Below, piece after piece: positions 1-10,855 of a stretch of DNA of 64,000 nucleotides. The DNA lies in NCBI GenBank assembly GCA_951217055.1, contig OX578277.1:114635904-114699903 (forward strand), given 5' to 3'. The notes under the pieces are model-generated. The model saw only the letters and a program-made list of their open reading frames with translations. It had not been told where the DNA came from and did not search any database. Source of the stretch: Gerris lacustris (lineage: Eukaryota > Arthropoda > Insecta > Hemiptera > Gerridae). The first letter of the stretch is position 1. Each line of letters starts with the position of its first letter. The translations under genes and the position numbers were made by a program.

Positions 1-2244
1 GACAACCATAGAGAGCTGATCTTAAACCTGTAAAAGGACAAATCTTTGTACAACGGATCTCCCCAACACCAGATCTAAACCGTGCCATCGATTTATTTGA
101 AATAATATAATCGATAAATAATATAATATATGTATTTACTGTTTTGCTGTCATTCAATGTTTATCTCTTATTTATAAAAATCACAAATTTGAAACCCGTC
201 AAAATGAAGATTGTAAATATGGGATATGGCAAAACAAATGAAATAACTGGCGGAGTTTTTCCGAACTAACTTTCCATACAGCAAAATTTGAAAAAAAAAA
301 AATTTGAAAGAGCTTTTCAACGGTATGCATCGTGAAGTGTTTTCATTACTTTGACATCTTACCCTGTACCCCTATGTACCAAAATTTAAATTTCGAAAAT
401 TCATGAAGACAGTGACCTTACCCTTGCATTGAAGGTCAAGTGCTCAAATTTCCATCGAAATCGGACAAAAACTGTAGATTTGAATAATGAACACACACAC
501 ACAAACATCCGGTGACTTTTCTATTATACGTTGACATTTTCTTTTTTACCCCTCTCCTAAATGAAAATATGACAAAAACGTACATTACAACAATTATTTT
601 TCTCTTAAAGAGCCTTTCAACGGTATGCATCATAAAGGGTATTCATTACTTTGACATTTGTATCCCGTACCCCTGTGTACTAAAATCAAAATTTCGCAAA
701 ATCCTTTCTTAGTGGGTGTCTATGATATGAATAGAGTATATTCTAAAAATTTTAAGTCTCTCGGTTATGCAGATTTTGCTGTACGTTGATTCTATGTCAG
801 TCAATCAGGACTTTGTCGATCTTTAAGGTCGAAATAGCAATGACAAATGTGGAAGAAGAGAGGGTGAGCCAGGTGAGCGTTCAAGTTTAATCCCTAGCCC
901 TTATCTTTCTCTTAATTGTCAGTCATACTACCTAGTATGACGTCACAAAGGTGCCCGTGAAACTTTAAGTCATTACATTTATTAAAAAAAGGTAACAATT
1001 AAAAACGATTTAAGGAAGCGAAAACCCTTACGTCACACACACCTAGGTTAACTTGCACCTTGTCATCTTAAGTTTACTTGTATAAACCTTCATTTCTAAT
1101 GGGATCATGTCATACAACCAATGAATTTCTTACTATTTGGCTGGAAACTGGATAAAGTCGAGTCCCTCCATCCTAAATGAAAATATAACAAAAATGTACA
1201 TAACAACTGTTACTGCATTCTATAAGGGCTTTCCGAACTTTTGTACGCCATACCCCTGTGTAAAAAAATTTAAATTTAGACTTACCCTTTTATACTCGTA
1301 TAAAAGATTTTTCTATTTTACCCCCTCCTAAATGAAAATATAACAAAATTGTCCATAACAACAATTACTCAGTTGCTGTACTCTTAAAGAGCTTTTCAAC
1401 GATAAGCATAATTAAAGTATTCATTACTTTGACATTTGTACCCCGTACCCCTGTGTACCAACATTTTAACTTCATAATCTCATGTAGGCAGTGACCTTCC
1501 CCTTGTTTTGAAGGAAAGTGTGTAAATTCATCAAATTGGGATAAACTGTAGATTTGTATAAAAGACACTCATAGACACTCTTCATTTATATAAGATGTAG
1601 TTATACATATTTTTCCATTTTACCCCCTCCTAAATGAAAATATGACAAAACTGTACATAACAACAATTACTGTACTTTTAAAGAGCTTTTCAACGATATG
1701 CATCATTAAAAGTATTCATTACTTTGACATTTGTACCCCGTACCCCTGGGTACAAAAATAAAAATTTCGCAAAATCCTTTCTTAGTGGATGCCTATGATA
1801 TGAACCGAGTATATCCTCAAAATTTCAAGTCTCTCGGTTATGCAGATTTTGCTGTGCGTTGATTCTATGTCAGTCAGTCAGTCAGTCAATCAGGACATTG
1901 CCACTTATATTATAGATAATGTTAGTGAAAAAAAAAAATAGTTCCGAATTTATTTACTTCACATAAATGACAACCATCCAGAGAGCTGATCTTATACCTA
2001 TAAAAGGATAAATCTTTGTACAACGGGTCACCCCCAACACCAAATCTAAAGCATGCCATCGATATATTTGAAATAATATAATCGATAAATAATATAATTG
2101 ATATTTCCTGTTTTGCTGTCATTCAATGTTTATCTATCACAAATTTGAGACCCGTCAAAATGATTGCGTAAATATTGGATATGGCAAAACAAATAAAATA
2201 ACTTGCGGATTTTTTCCGAACTAACTTTCCGCACAGAAAAATTT
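1..2244. repeat. Interspersed repeat with about 275-bp direct repeats at both ends
   Basis: Positions 1-290 and 1969-2244 are diverged direct repeats: both begin GACAACCAT, share the phrases GAGAGCTGATCTTA and AATCTTTGTACAACGG, and end near CCGAACTAACTTTCC. A shorter relative lies at about 54735-54810. The left edge of the window cuts the first copy, so the true terminus is not visible. The arrangement could be a tandem duplication of about 1.97 kb or two insertions of one family. No coding capacity is seen. Confidence 0.6.
300..1915. repeat. Degenerate tandem repeat, units of roughly 250-300 bp
   Basis: Units recur with the phrases CCTCCTAAATGAAAATAT, AAAGAGCTTTTCAACG, TTCATTACTTTGACATTTG and CCCCTGTGTAC, near 300-480, 545-720, 1165-1290, 1320-1560 and 1615-1790. 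Two units in inverted orientation occur at about 51620-52180. The array ends in GTCAGTCAGTCA simple sequence at about 1868-1890. The short open frames here are accidental. Confidence 0.6.
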
Positions 2245-2542
2245 GCTGAAAACTAATTAAATTCTGCTGAAAGATGGCTAAAAGTATTAAAATAATGCAT
2301 TGTCATCGTGTTCTGAGCTATGCTAAAAGTTTCAAATGTCTAGCTATTCGGGAAGTTAGTTAGAAATCGATTGCCAGATTTGTACCGGACAAACAAACAA
2401 ACAAACAAACAAGAATGCAAGCTAATAAAAACGTAGTAATAAAATAGAACTGATAAAACCCATTTGTATATTCTTTGTTATGAGACAGCGTAGCTTAGCC
2501 AACGTAACAACACACACTTTTTTTACGTGAGTGACGTCACAC
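2245..2542. other. Non-coding stretch with (ACAA)n microsatellite
   Basis: AT-rich sequence between the left repeat and the retrotransposon. It holds a short ACAA-type microsatellite at about 2388-2412. Its last four bases, 2539-2542 (ACAC), are the left target-site duplication of the tandem gypsy insertion. Nothing else is recognised. Confidence 0.6.
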
Positions 2543-3781
2543 TATAGCCTTAAAAATCAAATACATTGCTAATTGAGGAAATGATTTGTCCCAACTCAGT
2601 CGGCAGTAGGGAGGGGTAAATCCGTCTGAGGTATAACTAAGAAATTTGGGCGCCACCCCGTTCAAAAGGGTAAGAACAAGGAGGATTAAAGAATAAAAGA
2701 AAATAAATAATAACATATAAAAACCTATTAAATCACCTAGTGACTTAATAGAGAAGGGAGGTGTGGGAAAACTGGGGAACGGGGAAACCAGTTTTAAAGA
2801 TAAATAGAGGGAATCGTAGAACTTATTAAAGCCCCTAAATAAAAAAAAAACAAACAATAAAACAATTTAAACAAAACACTTTTATTTAACTCTGGGTAAA
2901 CAGGCTTTGTTCACTCCCCAGTCGGCAAAGAAAATAATATTTAGTAGTCAAAAAGAAACAAAAATAAATGTAAATGAAACAAAATAATAATCATTCTTGT
3001 AACAAAGTAAATTAAATTGATGTTTAACTGCTTAAATGATAAATATATATATTATAATATTTTTATAGCGCTTCCTATGGGGCCCCAGTACATGAAACTC
3101 CTAGCGGTGGTCATCCACCGGCCTAGTTTAAGTAACTGGGTGGAACACTAAATAATTAAAACCATAAAACAAAACTTAACAAGTAAAATAATAATTAAAT
3201 TTGAAGGGGGCTTCAGGTCAGTTTCCGGGATGTCTAGGGTGAAGGGGTTCAAGCCAGAAGATGGCTAAACCTTCCGCTTGCTCTCAGGATACTTGTTGTT
3301 GAAGAAGAGGAGATAAATCAGAGGGAAGATAAAAGTATAATTTTAGCCAACCTTAAAAGTTGATGACTGCAATGCTCTGGCTTAACGGCCTGTTGGCTAC
3401 GCTGCGTAGTTTTAGGGTAGCAATAGAGGAGACCTACGAAACGCTGTTGGTTTCCGCAATCCGGGAAGTTTGGCTCCTTCTTAATCCACCGTAGGTGAGA
3501 ACAGCACTAAACTTTAACTTTAAAACAATGCAAGGAGGAAGTTTCTTGCCTACAGCTCTCTGACACAACTCACTCCTCCTGACTCAACAAAAACTCTCCA
3601 GCTGTTATAACCCCCTCAGGGTTACCCATATAAAAAGTGAAAACAAAAAAACTAAACCAAGACCTAATGACATAAATAAACTACTCTAAAGGTAGACTTA
3701 TACACTACAATCCGCCCTAGATTTTATTACAAACAATCAAATCATTAGGGGGGGATAAAAATCATAAAAAAAAGTGTTACA
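2543..3781 (-). repeat. LTR 1 (3' LTR of element 1)
   Basis: 1239 bp. In transcript orientation it begins TGTAACAC and ends GGCTATA, so the 3' end lacks the canonical CA; the boundary is set by the flanking ACAC duplication. The 105-106 aa open frame inside each LTR has no recognisable similarity and is not called as a gene. Confidence 0.88.
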
Positions 3782-3787
3782 AACGAG

Positions 3788-3799
3788 TTCCCCTCTTGG
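3788..3799 (-). promoter_or_regulatory. Polypurine tract of element 1
   Basis: In transcript orientation the sequence just upstream of the 3' LTR reads CCAAGAGGGGAA, six bases before the LTR start. A purine-rich plus-strand primer is expected here. The offset of several bases from the LTR edge is slightly unusual. The equivalent in element 2 is 10749-10760. Confidence 0.5.
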
Positions 3800-3894
3800 A
3801 AAAAAAAAGAAAGAAAAAAAGTGAAAGCATAACAAAAGAATCTAAAAATAAAATTTTATTTTATTTTAGTTACCTAATCTTAACTAATGAATAT

Positions 3895-6800
3895 TTAACT
3901 GGGATTTCTCTTAAATTCACTAACGTGCCATCTTCCTAGAGGTTTTCCGCTTTCGTCTTCAACTTCATAAACGAGTGGCGTAACTTTTGCGCTTATTCGG
4001 CATCGGGCATATTTCGGAGCGAGTTTTGCGCTAAAATCTTTAGCCGCATTGGACAGGAAGTGGTTCTTCTTCCACACAATATCACCGACATTAAACTCGT
4101 CTCTTCTTCTTTTCAGGTTATACGTGTTAGCGTTTCGTTCATGAACTTTCTTTAGCCGATTTCTTACTTCTTCGATGGTCTGTTGAAGCTTATTTAAGTT
4201 TTGCGCCGTGTGCGTCATATCCGGATCAGGAGGTGCTATAAGAGGATCTTCTGCTCCTGGTATCCTGTCACCACTGGGATGGAGAGATCTACCAAAAGTC
4301 AAGTATGAAGGTGAATAACCGGTACTTTCATTAACCGCAGTTCTGAGGGCAAAACCTAGTTGAGGCAAATGTTTATCCCACTGCTTGTGGTTATCCTTAA
4401 CATAAGCGGATATCATTGCCTTAATCGTTCGGTTATATCTCTCAGTAGGGTTACTCTGAGCATGGTAAAGGGGATTGAACAGTATCCTCACCTTGTACTT
4501 CTCCATAAGCCCCTGAAAATCTTTACTCCGAAACTGAGGACCATTATCTGAAATTAAGTATTGGGGTACTCCAAAAATCATAAAAACCTCTTCTTCCAAG
4601 TACTTACAAATATTTTTGGCTTCTGCCTTGCGCAAGGGATGAAGAAGGGCATATTTTGTGAAACAATCAACCACCACAAGTAAGTAATTGTTTTGTCTCG
4701 ATGATCTAGGGAACGGGCCCATAAGATCACAACTAACCATCCTCCAAGGTGATCCTGCCGAACGTTGGTTTCCCATCAAACCAGCTGGCTTCTTTTGGTC
4801 GCTCTTAGTAGCAAGGCAGACGTGGCACTTCTTCACATAACTAGTTATGTCAGAAGCCATGCCAGGCCAGTAATAGCTTTCCATAATTCTCCGTTTAGTT
4901 TTAAACGACCCTAAATGTCCAGCCATTGGAGAATCGTGATTTTCTTGTATAAGTTTTTTCCGTTGGTCTTTTGGTACTACAATTTTCCAAGGTGATCCTT
5001 CTCCGGCTCTGTTCTTCTTGGATCGGTTAGCGTAAAGCTGTTCATTTTCGATGCACCATAAAGGATATTTTTCTGGTGAAACTCTAACCTTCTCTTTCAT
5101 TCCCTGATACCACTTATCTGACACATCAGTTCTTTCGACACTAACTGCTTCAACGGGAGCTCTCGATAAAGCATCAGCTGCGACGTGGAGTTTTCCTGGA
5201 CGATGAATGATCTCAAAGTCGTACTGTTGGAGACGTAATACCCATCTGGCTAGTCGACCCTTCGGTTCTTTGATGTTCATGATCCACTTCAGTGCCATGT
5301 GGTCAGTAATCACACTAAACTTTTGACCTTCGAGGTAGGATCTAAATTTGTCAATAGCCCACAAGACGGCTAAGGCTTCTAATTCGGTGGCACAATACTT
5401 TCGTTCGAGTTTCGAAAGTGAACGACTGGCAAAAGCGATTACTCTTTCCCCCTCTGAAAACTCCTGGGATAAAATCGCACCAAGTCCTACTTCACTTGCG
5501 TCTGTTTGAAGAAGGAAAGGCTTCTGAAAATCGGGACATGTTAGAACAGGGGCTGATATTAGACACTCCTTTATTTCTCGGAAGGCTTGCTGACATTCAT
5601 CTGACCAAGCCCAAACATTTCCTTTCTTGAGAAGTGCTGTCAATGGCGAGGTAATCATGGAGAATGATGGAACGAATCTTCTGTACCATGATCCCATTCC
5701 GAGGAATCGTCTTAACTGCTTTGGTGTTCTTGGAGGCGGATAGTCAACAATCGCACTTATCTTGTCGGGGTCTACTCTAAGACCACATTGATCAACAACA
5801 TATCCGAGGTATTTGAGTTGTGGGCAACAGAACTTACACTTCTCCTTGTTCAGGGTAAGATTGGCTTTTCTTAATCTAGATAGTATCAGGCTTAAAACGT
5901 TGATATGAGTGGTAAAATCAGGTGTACAAATAATTATGTCGTCGAGATAAACGAAGACATAAACCTCAATATCAGCTCCTAAAACATTATCTATTAAACG
6001 TTGCCAAGTAGCAGGGCTATTGTGCAATCCAAACGGCATTCTCCTGAATTGGAATAACCCGCGCATTGGGACTGTAAAAGCGGTTTTCTCTTTTGACTTC
6101 TCTGCTACTGGAACCTGCCAATATGCTGACTTAATGTCAAGGGTAGAAATATATCTAGCATTTCTAAGCCTGTCTAGTATATGGGACACGTAAGGTAGTG
6201 GATACGCATCTTTTTTCGTCACTGCATTAATCTTGCGAAAATCAACACAAAATCGGTACGATCCATCTGGCTTAGGTACCATCACTACAGGCGATGACCA
6301 TGGTGAAAAAGAAGGCTCGACTATTCCTTTCGCCAGCATGTCATCAAGTTCTTCATTCATCCTCTTCTGTACAGCAGGCGAAACGGGGTAATAGCGCTGC
6401 TTAATAGGGTCAGCGTCGCCCGTATCAATCACGTGTTCAACTAAGCTTGTGCATCCTATAATTGAGCCCATACTATCAAAAAAATTATCAGTGATCTTCC
6501 TAAGCTGCTCTCTTTCTTCGGGTTTTAGGTTATCTTTTGACACCAGGACTTCAGACAAATAAGTTCTATCTGCAAAATGAAATTTGTGGTTTCGCAGATC
6601 TGGAATGATGTCCATTGCTTTCCAGAAGTCCAGTCCAAGGATAAGTGTGGTGGATATGGAAGGCACTACTAAAGTGGAAATAACTTTTACTTTTCCATCT
6701 AAAGTCATTGGTACTTCTATTGAACCCAAAATTTCACACTGGTGACCGTCTGCGACCGTACATTTTATGTCAGTTGCCTTCTCTAATTTAAATCCAAGGG

Positions 6801-7062
6801 ACTGCAGAGTCTTCCAGCCTTTTTCTCCTACTAGTGTCCTTGAAGCTCCAGAATCCAACAATCCTAATAGAGTATAACCTAAAATAGAGACTTCCAAGTA
6901 AGGACGCACGTCCTCAGTGGTGGAGGTAATTAATCCGCTAACGTGTTCGTCAATAAAAAATGACCTAACTACCTCTAACCACTGGGCTCGTTCATCAATC
7001 TGGGACTTTTTGTATATCTGAGGAAGACCAACTTGTCCCACTAGTTTTGCCTTCCTTGGTCG
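3895..7062 (-). CDS. pol: Pol polyprotein, element 1 (protease, RT, RNase H, integrase)
   Basis: About 1055 residues counted from the first codon after the predicted -1 frameshift; the open frame without frameshift starts at a GTG at 7041, so it has no ATG and must be expressed as a Gag-Pol fusion. Numbering from that GTG: aspartic protease with DSGA at 63-66 and ILGLDFW at 134-140; reverse transcriptase with YLDD at 365-368; RNase H with TDAS at 513-516 and ADALSR at 622-627; integrase zinc-binding HHCC (H702, H709, C739, C742) and a D772/D832/E867 catalytic triad with D-35-E spacing; and a GPY/F-like C-terminal module. PR-RT-RH-IN order defines Ty3/gypsy. The frame has no internal stops and every catalytic motif is present, so the element looks intact. 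No chromodomain or env is seen. Lineage within Ty3/gypsy is not resolved. Confidence 0.95.
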   Translation of the reverse strand, partial: RPRKAKLVGQVGLPQIYKKSQIDERAQWLEVVRSFFIDEHVSGLITSTTEDVRPYLEVSILGYTLLGLLDSGASRTLVGEKGWKTLQSLGFKLEKATDIKCTVADGHQCEILGSIEVPMTLDGKVKVISTLVVPSISTTLILGLDFWKAMDIIPDLRNHKFHFADRTYLSEVLVSKDNLKPEEREQLRKITDNFFDSMGSIIGCTSLVEHVIDTGDADPIKQRYYPVSPAVQKRMNEELDDMLAKGIVEPSFSPWSSPVVMVPKPDGSYRFCVDFRKINAVTKKDAYPLPYVSHILDRLRNARYISTLDIKSAYWQVPVAEKSKEKTAFTVPMRGLFQFRRMPFGLHNSPATWQRLIDNVLGADIEVYVFVYLDDIIICTPDFTTHINVLSLILSRLRKANLTLNKEKCKFCCPQLKYLGYVVDQCGLRVDPDKISAIVDYPPPRTPKQLRRFLGMGSWYRRFVPSFSMITSPLTALLKKGNVWAWSDECQQAFREIKECLISAPVLTCPDFQKPFLLQTDASEVGLGAILSQEFSEGERVIAFASRSLSKLERKYCATELEALAVLWAIDKFRSYLEGQKFSVITDHMALKWIMNIKEPKGRLARWVLRLQQYDFEIIHRPGKLHVAADALSRAPVEAVSVERTDVSDKWYQGMKEKVRVSPEKYPLWCIENEQLYANRSKKNRAGEGSPWKIVVPKDQRKKLIQENHDSPMAGHLGSFKTKRRIMESYYWPGMASDITSYVKKCHVCLATKSDQKKPAGLMGNQRSAGSPWRMVSCDLMGPFPRSSRQNNYLLVVVDCFTKYALLHPLRKAEAKNICKYLEEEVFMIFGVPQYLISDNGPQFRSKDFQGLMEKYKVRILFNPLYHAQSNPTERYNRTIKAMISAYVKDNHKQWDKHLPQLGFALRTAVNESTGYSPSYLTFGRSLHPSGDRIPGAEDPLIAPPDPDMTHTAQNLNKLQQTIEEVRNRLKKVHERNANTYNLKRRRDEFNVGDIVWKKNHFLSNAAKDFSAKLAPKYARCRISAKVTPLVYEVEDESGKPLGRWHVSEFKRNPS

Positions 7063-8501
7063 TTTCCCGGTAACGAGGGTTTAGGACATCTAGGACATAT
7101 TTGCTTCGAAAAATCCTTGTTGCCGCAGCCAGTGCAGAAACCAAGTTTAGGACAACGCATAAAAAAGTGTCCTTCTTTCCCGCAGCTAAAACATTTGCGG
7201 TTTCGCGTCCCTTCTTCCTTACTCCTAAATAAACCCTTCATCGGATCGGATTTAGTTGTTGAAGTTTTGGCTTTTTCGTACAGAGGATCAAATCTCTCAT
7301 GAACCGGCCGACCTACCTGAACTTCACTGACCGTATTCGGGTAACTTTGCTTCGAGGAACCTCCGTATGCGAGACTTGGCTCTAGGAGAGTTTTCTTAGC
7401 GGAGGGTGGAGGCTGGTATTTCTCCATATGGGATCTGTCTCCTTGAATGCGACGACCTAGCTTTACAAATTCTGAAACACTGTTGATTTGATATTGTCTT
7501 AATCGATCATAAAAATAAGGTGTCACATTCCGAAAAAGAACCTTCAGTTGCTCTTCTTCCTTTAAGTCCAGTCTCGTAAAGTAAGTTTTTATAACAGAAA
7601 TGTAATCGCCAAACTTCTCATCTAGGCCTTGAGTTCGAGAGAGCATCTCAGCAGTGAGTTCGACCACATAATCTTCATCTTCGTATTCCTCCTTGAGAAG
7701 ACTTACTAGCTCTGGCCAAGAGGATACTTCCCTATAGATGGACTTGAACCACATTAGAGCAGGTCCTTCAAATAAGTCCAAAGCACCGCTCCATAAGTCT
7801 TGTTCTGTGGCGTTACGAGCTCGGCTGTAGACAGCGATATCTTCGAGGAACGTACGCAAAGACTTTCCCTTCTTATCTCCAGAGAACTTGATGCCCCACT
7901 TACAAGTAGGTACCACCTTCCTGTGTGCGTCACTAACTCTAGAGGTAAGACTCAAAGATTTTAATAGGTCTTCTACGTTTATATTAGTGGAAGTAGAGGG
8001 TCTGGTATTCTCATAAATAGCTGGGGATTCAATTTCTTCTTCCTCTATCATTTTATCTGTACACGTCTCTGCGGGCTTAAAGGACGAGGGTTTTTCAGCT
8101 AACTTCTCATCGAACTGTCCCTTCAAAGTGACTAGTTGGTGGGTGAGTTCAGCTCGTTCTGTTAATAGCGGTGAGTCTTCAGGGATCAGACATCGATTTA
8201 CTCGAGACATTAAATGAGAGAAAATCGTGGTAATTTTCCGGCACTCATTATCTCCACAAATACCCTTAAAGTTTAGTATACAAGCCTCTAAGTCGGGAAT
8301 TTTATTTTTCACAGTTTCAATTTCAGTTTTCGGATCTCGCCTCTTAATCGGTGAATCTGGAAACGTCGATATGTTTTCTTTCTCCATTCTCAGTAATGTC
8401 CGGAGAGAACTGCGCATTGAATCGACAGTTGTCAGGCCAGTAACTCCTCGAATGTCAAGCTCATATTCTAGCTCATCTTTTTTCAGTCTATGAGCATCCA
8501 T
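7041..8501 (-). CDS. gag: Gag protein, element 1
   Basis: 486 aa, starting at an ATG about 1 kb downstream of the 5' LTR. The C-terminal part has a CCHC zinc knuckle (C437, C440, H445, C450), followed by a second Cys cluster CX2C-X9-CX2C (C456, C459, C469, C472). The region around WFKSIYREVSSWPELV to VTPYFYDRLR has the look of the retrotransposon Gag capsid domain. The N-terminal 40 residues (LKKDELEYELDIRGV, then TVDSMRSSLRTLL) resemble a SAP-like helix-turn-helix; this is an inference from pattern. The gag stop (7041-7043) overlaps pol, which is in the -1 frame. Gag would package element RNA in cytoplasmic virus-like particles, as known for the family. Confidence 0.92.
   Translation of the reverse strand: MDAHRLKKDELEYELDIRGVTGLTTVDSMRSSLRTLLRMEKENISTFPDSPIKRRDPKTEIETVKNKIPDLEACILNFKGICGDNECRKITTIFSHLMSRVNRCLIPEDSPLLTERAELTHQLVTLKGQFDEKLAEKPSSFKPAETCTDKMIEEEEIESPAIYENTRPSTSTNINVEDLLKSLSLTSRVSDAHRKVVPTCKWGIKFSGDKKGKSLRTFLEDIAVYSRARNATEQDLWSGALDLFEGPALMWFKSIYREVSSWPELVSLLKEEYEDEDYVVELTAEMLSRTQGLDEKFGDYISVIKTYFTRLDLKEEEQLKVLFRNVTPYFYDRLRQYQINSVSEFVKLGRRIQGDRSHMEKYQPPPSAKKTLLEPSLAYGGSSKQSYPNTVSEVQVGRPVHERFDPLYEKAKTSTTKSDPMKGLFRSKEEGTRNRKCFSCGKEGHFFMRCPKLGFCTGCGNKDFSKQICPRCPKPSLPGNDQGRQN
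7062..7068 (-). promoter_or_regulatory. -1 ribosomal frameshift slippery heptamer GGGAAAC, element 1
   Basis: In transcript orientation gag reads CCG GGA AAC GAC, so G-GGA-AAC is an X-XXY-YYZ heptamer in the correct register, 18 nt before the gag stop. The -1 frame is open from here into pol. Immediately downstream GACCAA can pair with TTGGTC about 25 nt later, a possible weak stem, though it leaves no spacer. The same site is at 14023-14029 in element 2. Confidence 0.75.
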
Positions 8502-9503
8502 TGTAGTTGGCTCAAATTAAAAAAATATAAAAAAAAAATAAAATGAATAAATAAATAAACAAATTATACAATGCACCACAAAAATTAATATGAGACAAAA
8601 TAAAGTCCAGAAAATAAATAAATAATGATTAACAGACAAAAAGTAAACCATAAAATAGAATATAACAGGAAAAATATTTTAATGAGTAATGACCCCAAGC
8701 CACCACTATAATTAAAGTTAATTCTAATTAGAACACCCCTGGCAGTGTATAGAAAATAAATTATATCTGTTAACAAAAGTTATAAATCAAAAGTTTAATA
8801 AATCTGATTCATTTATTTAAAAAAAAATGTATAAAAGGAAAACAAAATTATAAGATTATCAGGAATTTATACTTCCATTACAAACAAAAATATATAAATA
8901 ATAATTCAGAAAAAAATAAAGTTTCTAGTATGAATATTTTGCCACTGCCGCCCTAATCTTAATTTTAACTAAAAATTAATGTTAAATCTAAGTTTAATTG
9001 CGCTGAACTTATTCAAAATACATGAACCGCTAAATCTAATTTAAAAATAAGACCCCTCTAAAAACTAATTATTACTAATATTAAGATTAAACTAGATTAA
9101 TTCTGGTGACTTGCGATAAAATAAATAATAAAAGTGCAATCAGAAAAAGAAAGGGGGAAAAAAATAATAGCCTAACTAACAAATAACGCTTATCCTCGGA
9201 TGAGATTGCAGAAAAAAAATACGAGCTACGATTTGTAGATCTTAGTTTAAACGCTGAGTCAGTCCTGTTCCTTGAACTGGCTAAACTGGATCGCATGAGA
9301 CACTTAACTCTCAACCTATAACCAGCAGGAAGGTTATAAACAAACTTTCTTCTCCTCCTCTATTTATATAAACATAATCGAAAAAAAAAACCTTAATCAC
9401 AAAAGAAATAAAGAAACAATAGTAAAATACCAACACATCCTAAAAAAAAATATAAAATAAAGACAATACCTCAGACCCCACGTTCTAGGGCGCTATTCTC
9501 TTA
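8502..9503 (-). other. 5' untranslated leader of element 1
   Basis: About 1 kb of A/T-rich sequence between the 5' LTR and the gag start, identical in element 2 (15463-16464). Short open frames are present but none resembles a known protein. The primer-binding site is at its LTR-proximal end. Confidence 0.6.
9476..9495 (-). promoter_or_regulatory. Possible tRNA primer-binding site, element 1
   Basis: Eight bases inside the 5' LTR the transcript strand reads TAGCGCCCTAGAACGTGGGG. This is close to a tRNA-Lys type primer-binding site (TGGCGCCC...AACGTGGGG) but has an A in place of the second base and three extra bases, so priming efficiency or tRNA identity is uncertain. The same site is at 16437-16456 in element 2. 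Confidence 0.35.
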
Positions 9504-10742
9504 TATAGCCTTAAAAATCAAATACATTGCTAATTGAGGAAATGATTTGTCCCAACTCAGTCGGCAGTAGGGAGGGGTAAATCCGTCTGAGGTATAACTA
9601 AGAAATTTGGGCGCCACCCCGTTCAAAAGGGTAAGAACAAGGAGGATTAAAGAATAAAAGAAAATAAATAATAACATATAAAAACCTATTAAATCACCTA
9701 GTGACTTAATAGAGAAGGGAGGTGTGGGAAAACTGGGGAACGGGGAAACCAGTTTTAAAGATAAATAGAGGGAATCGTAGAACTTATTAAAGCCCCTAAA
9801 TAAAAAAAAAACAAACAATAAAACAATTTAAACAAAACACTTTTATTTAACTCTGGGTAAACAGGCTTTGTTCACTCCCCAGTCGGCAAAGAAAATAATA
9901 TTTAGTAGTCAAAAAGAAACAAAAATAAATGTAAATGAAACAAAATAATAATCATTCTTGTAACAAAGTAAATTAAATTGATGTTTAACTGCTTAAATGA
10001 TAAATATATATATTATAATATTTTTATAGCGCTTCCTATGGGGCCCCAGTACATGAAACTCCTAGCGGTGGTCATCCACCGGCCTAGTTTAAGTAACTGG
10101 GTGGAACACTAAATAATTAAAACCATAAAACAAAACTTAACAAGTAAAATAATAATTAAATTTGAAGGGGGCTTCAGGTCAGTTTCCGGGATGTCTAGGG
10201 TGAAGGGGTTCAAGCCAGAAGATGGCTAAACCTTCCGCTTGCTCTCAGGATACTTGTTGTTGAAGAAGAGGAGATAAATCAGAGGGAAGATAAAAGTATA
10301 ATTTTAGCCAACCTTAAAAGTTGATGACTGCAATGCTCTGGCTTAACGGCCTGTTGGCTACGCTGCGTAGTTTTAGGGTAGCAATAGAGGAGACCTACGA
10401 AACGCTGTTGGTTTCCGCAATCCGGGAAGTTTGGCTCCTTCTTAATCCACCGTAGGTGAGAACAGCACTAAACTTTAACTTTAAAACAATGCAAGGAGGA
10501 AGTTTCTTGCCTACAGCTCTCTGACACAACTCACTCCTCCTGACTCAACAAAAACTCTCCAGCTGTTATAACCCCCTCAGGGTTACCCATATAAAAAGTG
10601 AAAACAAAAAAACTAAACCAAGACCTAATGACATAAATAAACTACTCTAAAGGTAGACTTATACACTACAATCCGCCCTAGATTTTATTACAAACAATCA
10701 AATCATTAGGGGGGGATAAAAATCATAAAAAAAAGTGTTACA
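9504..10742 (-). repeat. LTR 2 (shared: 5' LTR of element 1, 3' LTR of element 2)
   Basis: 1239 bp, offset 6961 from both the first and third LTR. It is flanked by internal sequence on both sides (pol 3' leader with polypurine tract above, primer-binding-site side below) and has no target duplication of its own, which is the signature of a tandem element rather than two independent insertions. Confidence 0.9.
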
Positions 10743-10855
10743 AACGAGTTCCCCTCTTGGAAAAAAAAAGAAAGAAAAAAAGTGAAAGCATAACAAAAGA
10801 ATCTAAAAATAAAATTTTATTTTATTTTAGTTACCTAATCTTAACTAATGAATAT

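Noticed and set aside
2537..2857. 105-106 codon frame in each LTR
   Set aside because: Non-coding LTR sequence; no recognisable similarity, and it is antisense-rich in F/L due to A/T content. The first copy extends past the LTR edge, showing the frame is not constrained.
3781..3895. env gene of the gypsy element
   Set aside because: Only 113 bp lie between the pol stop and the 3' LTR, so there is no room for env.
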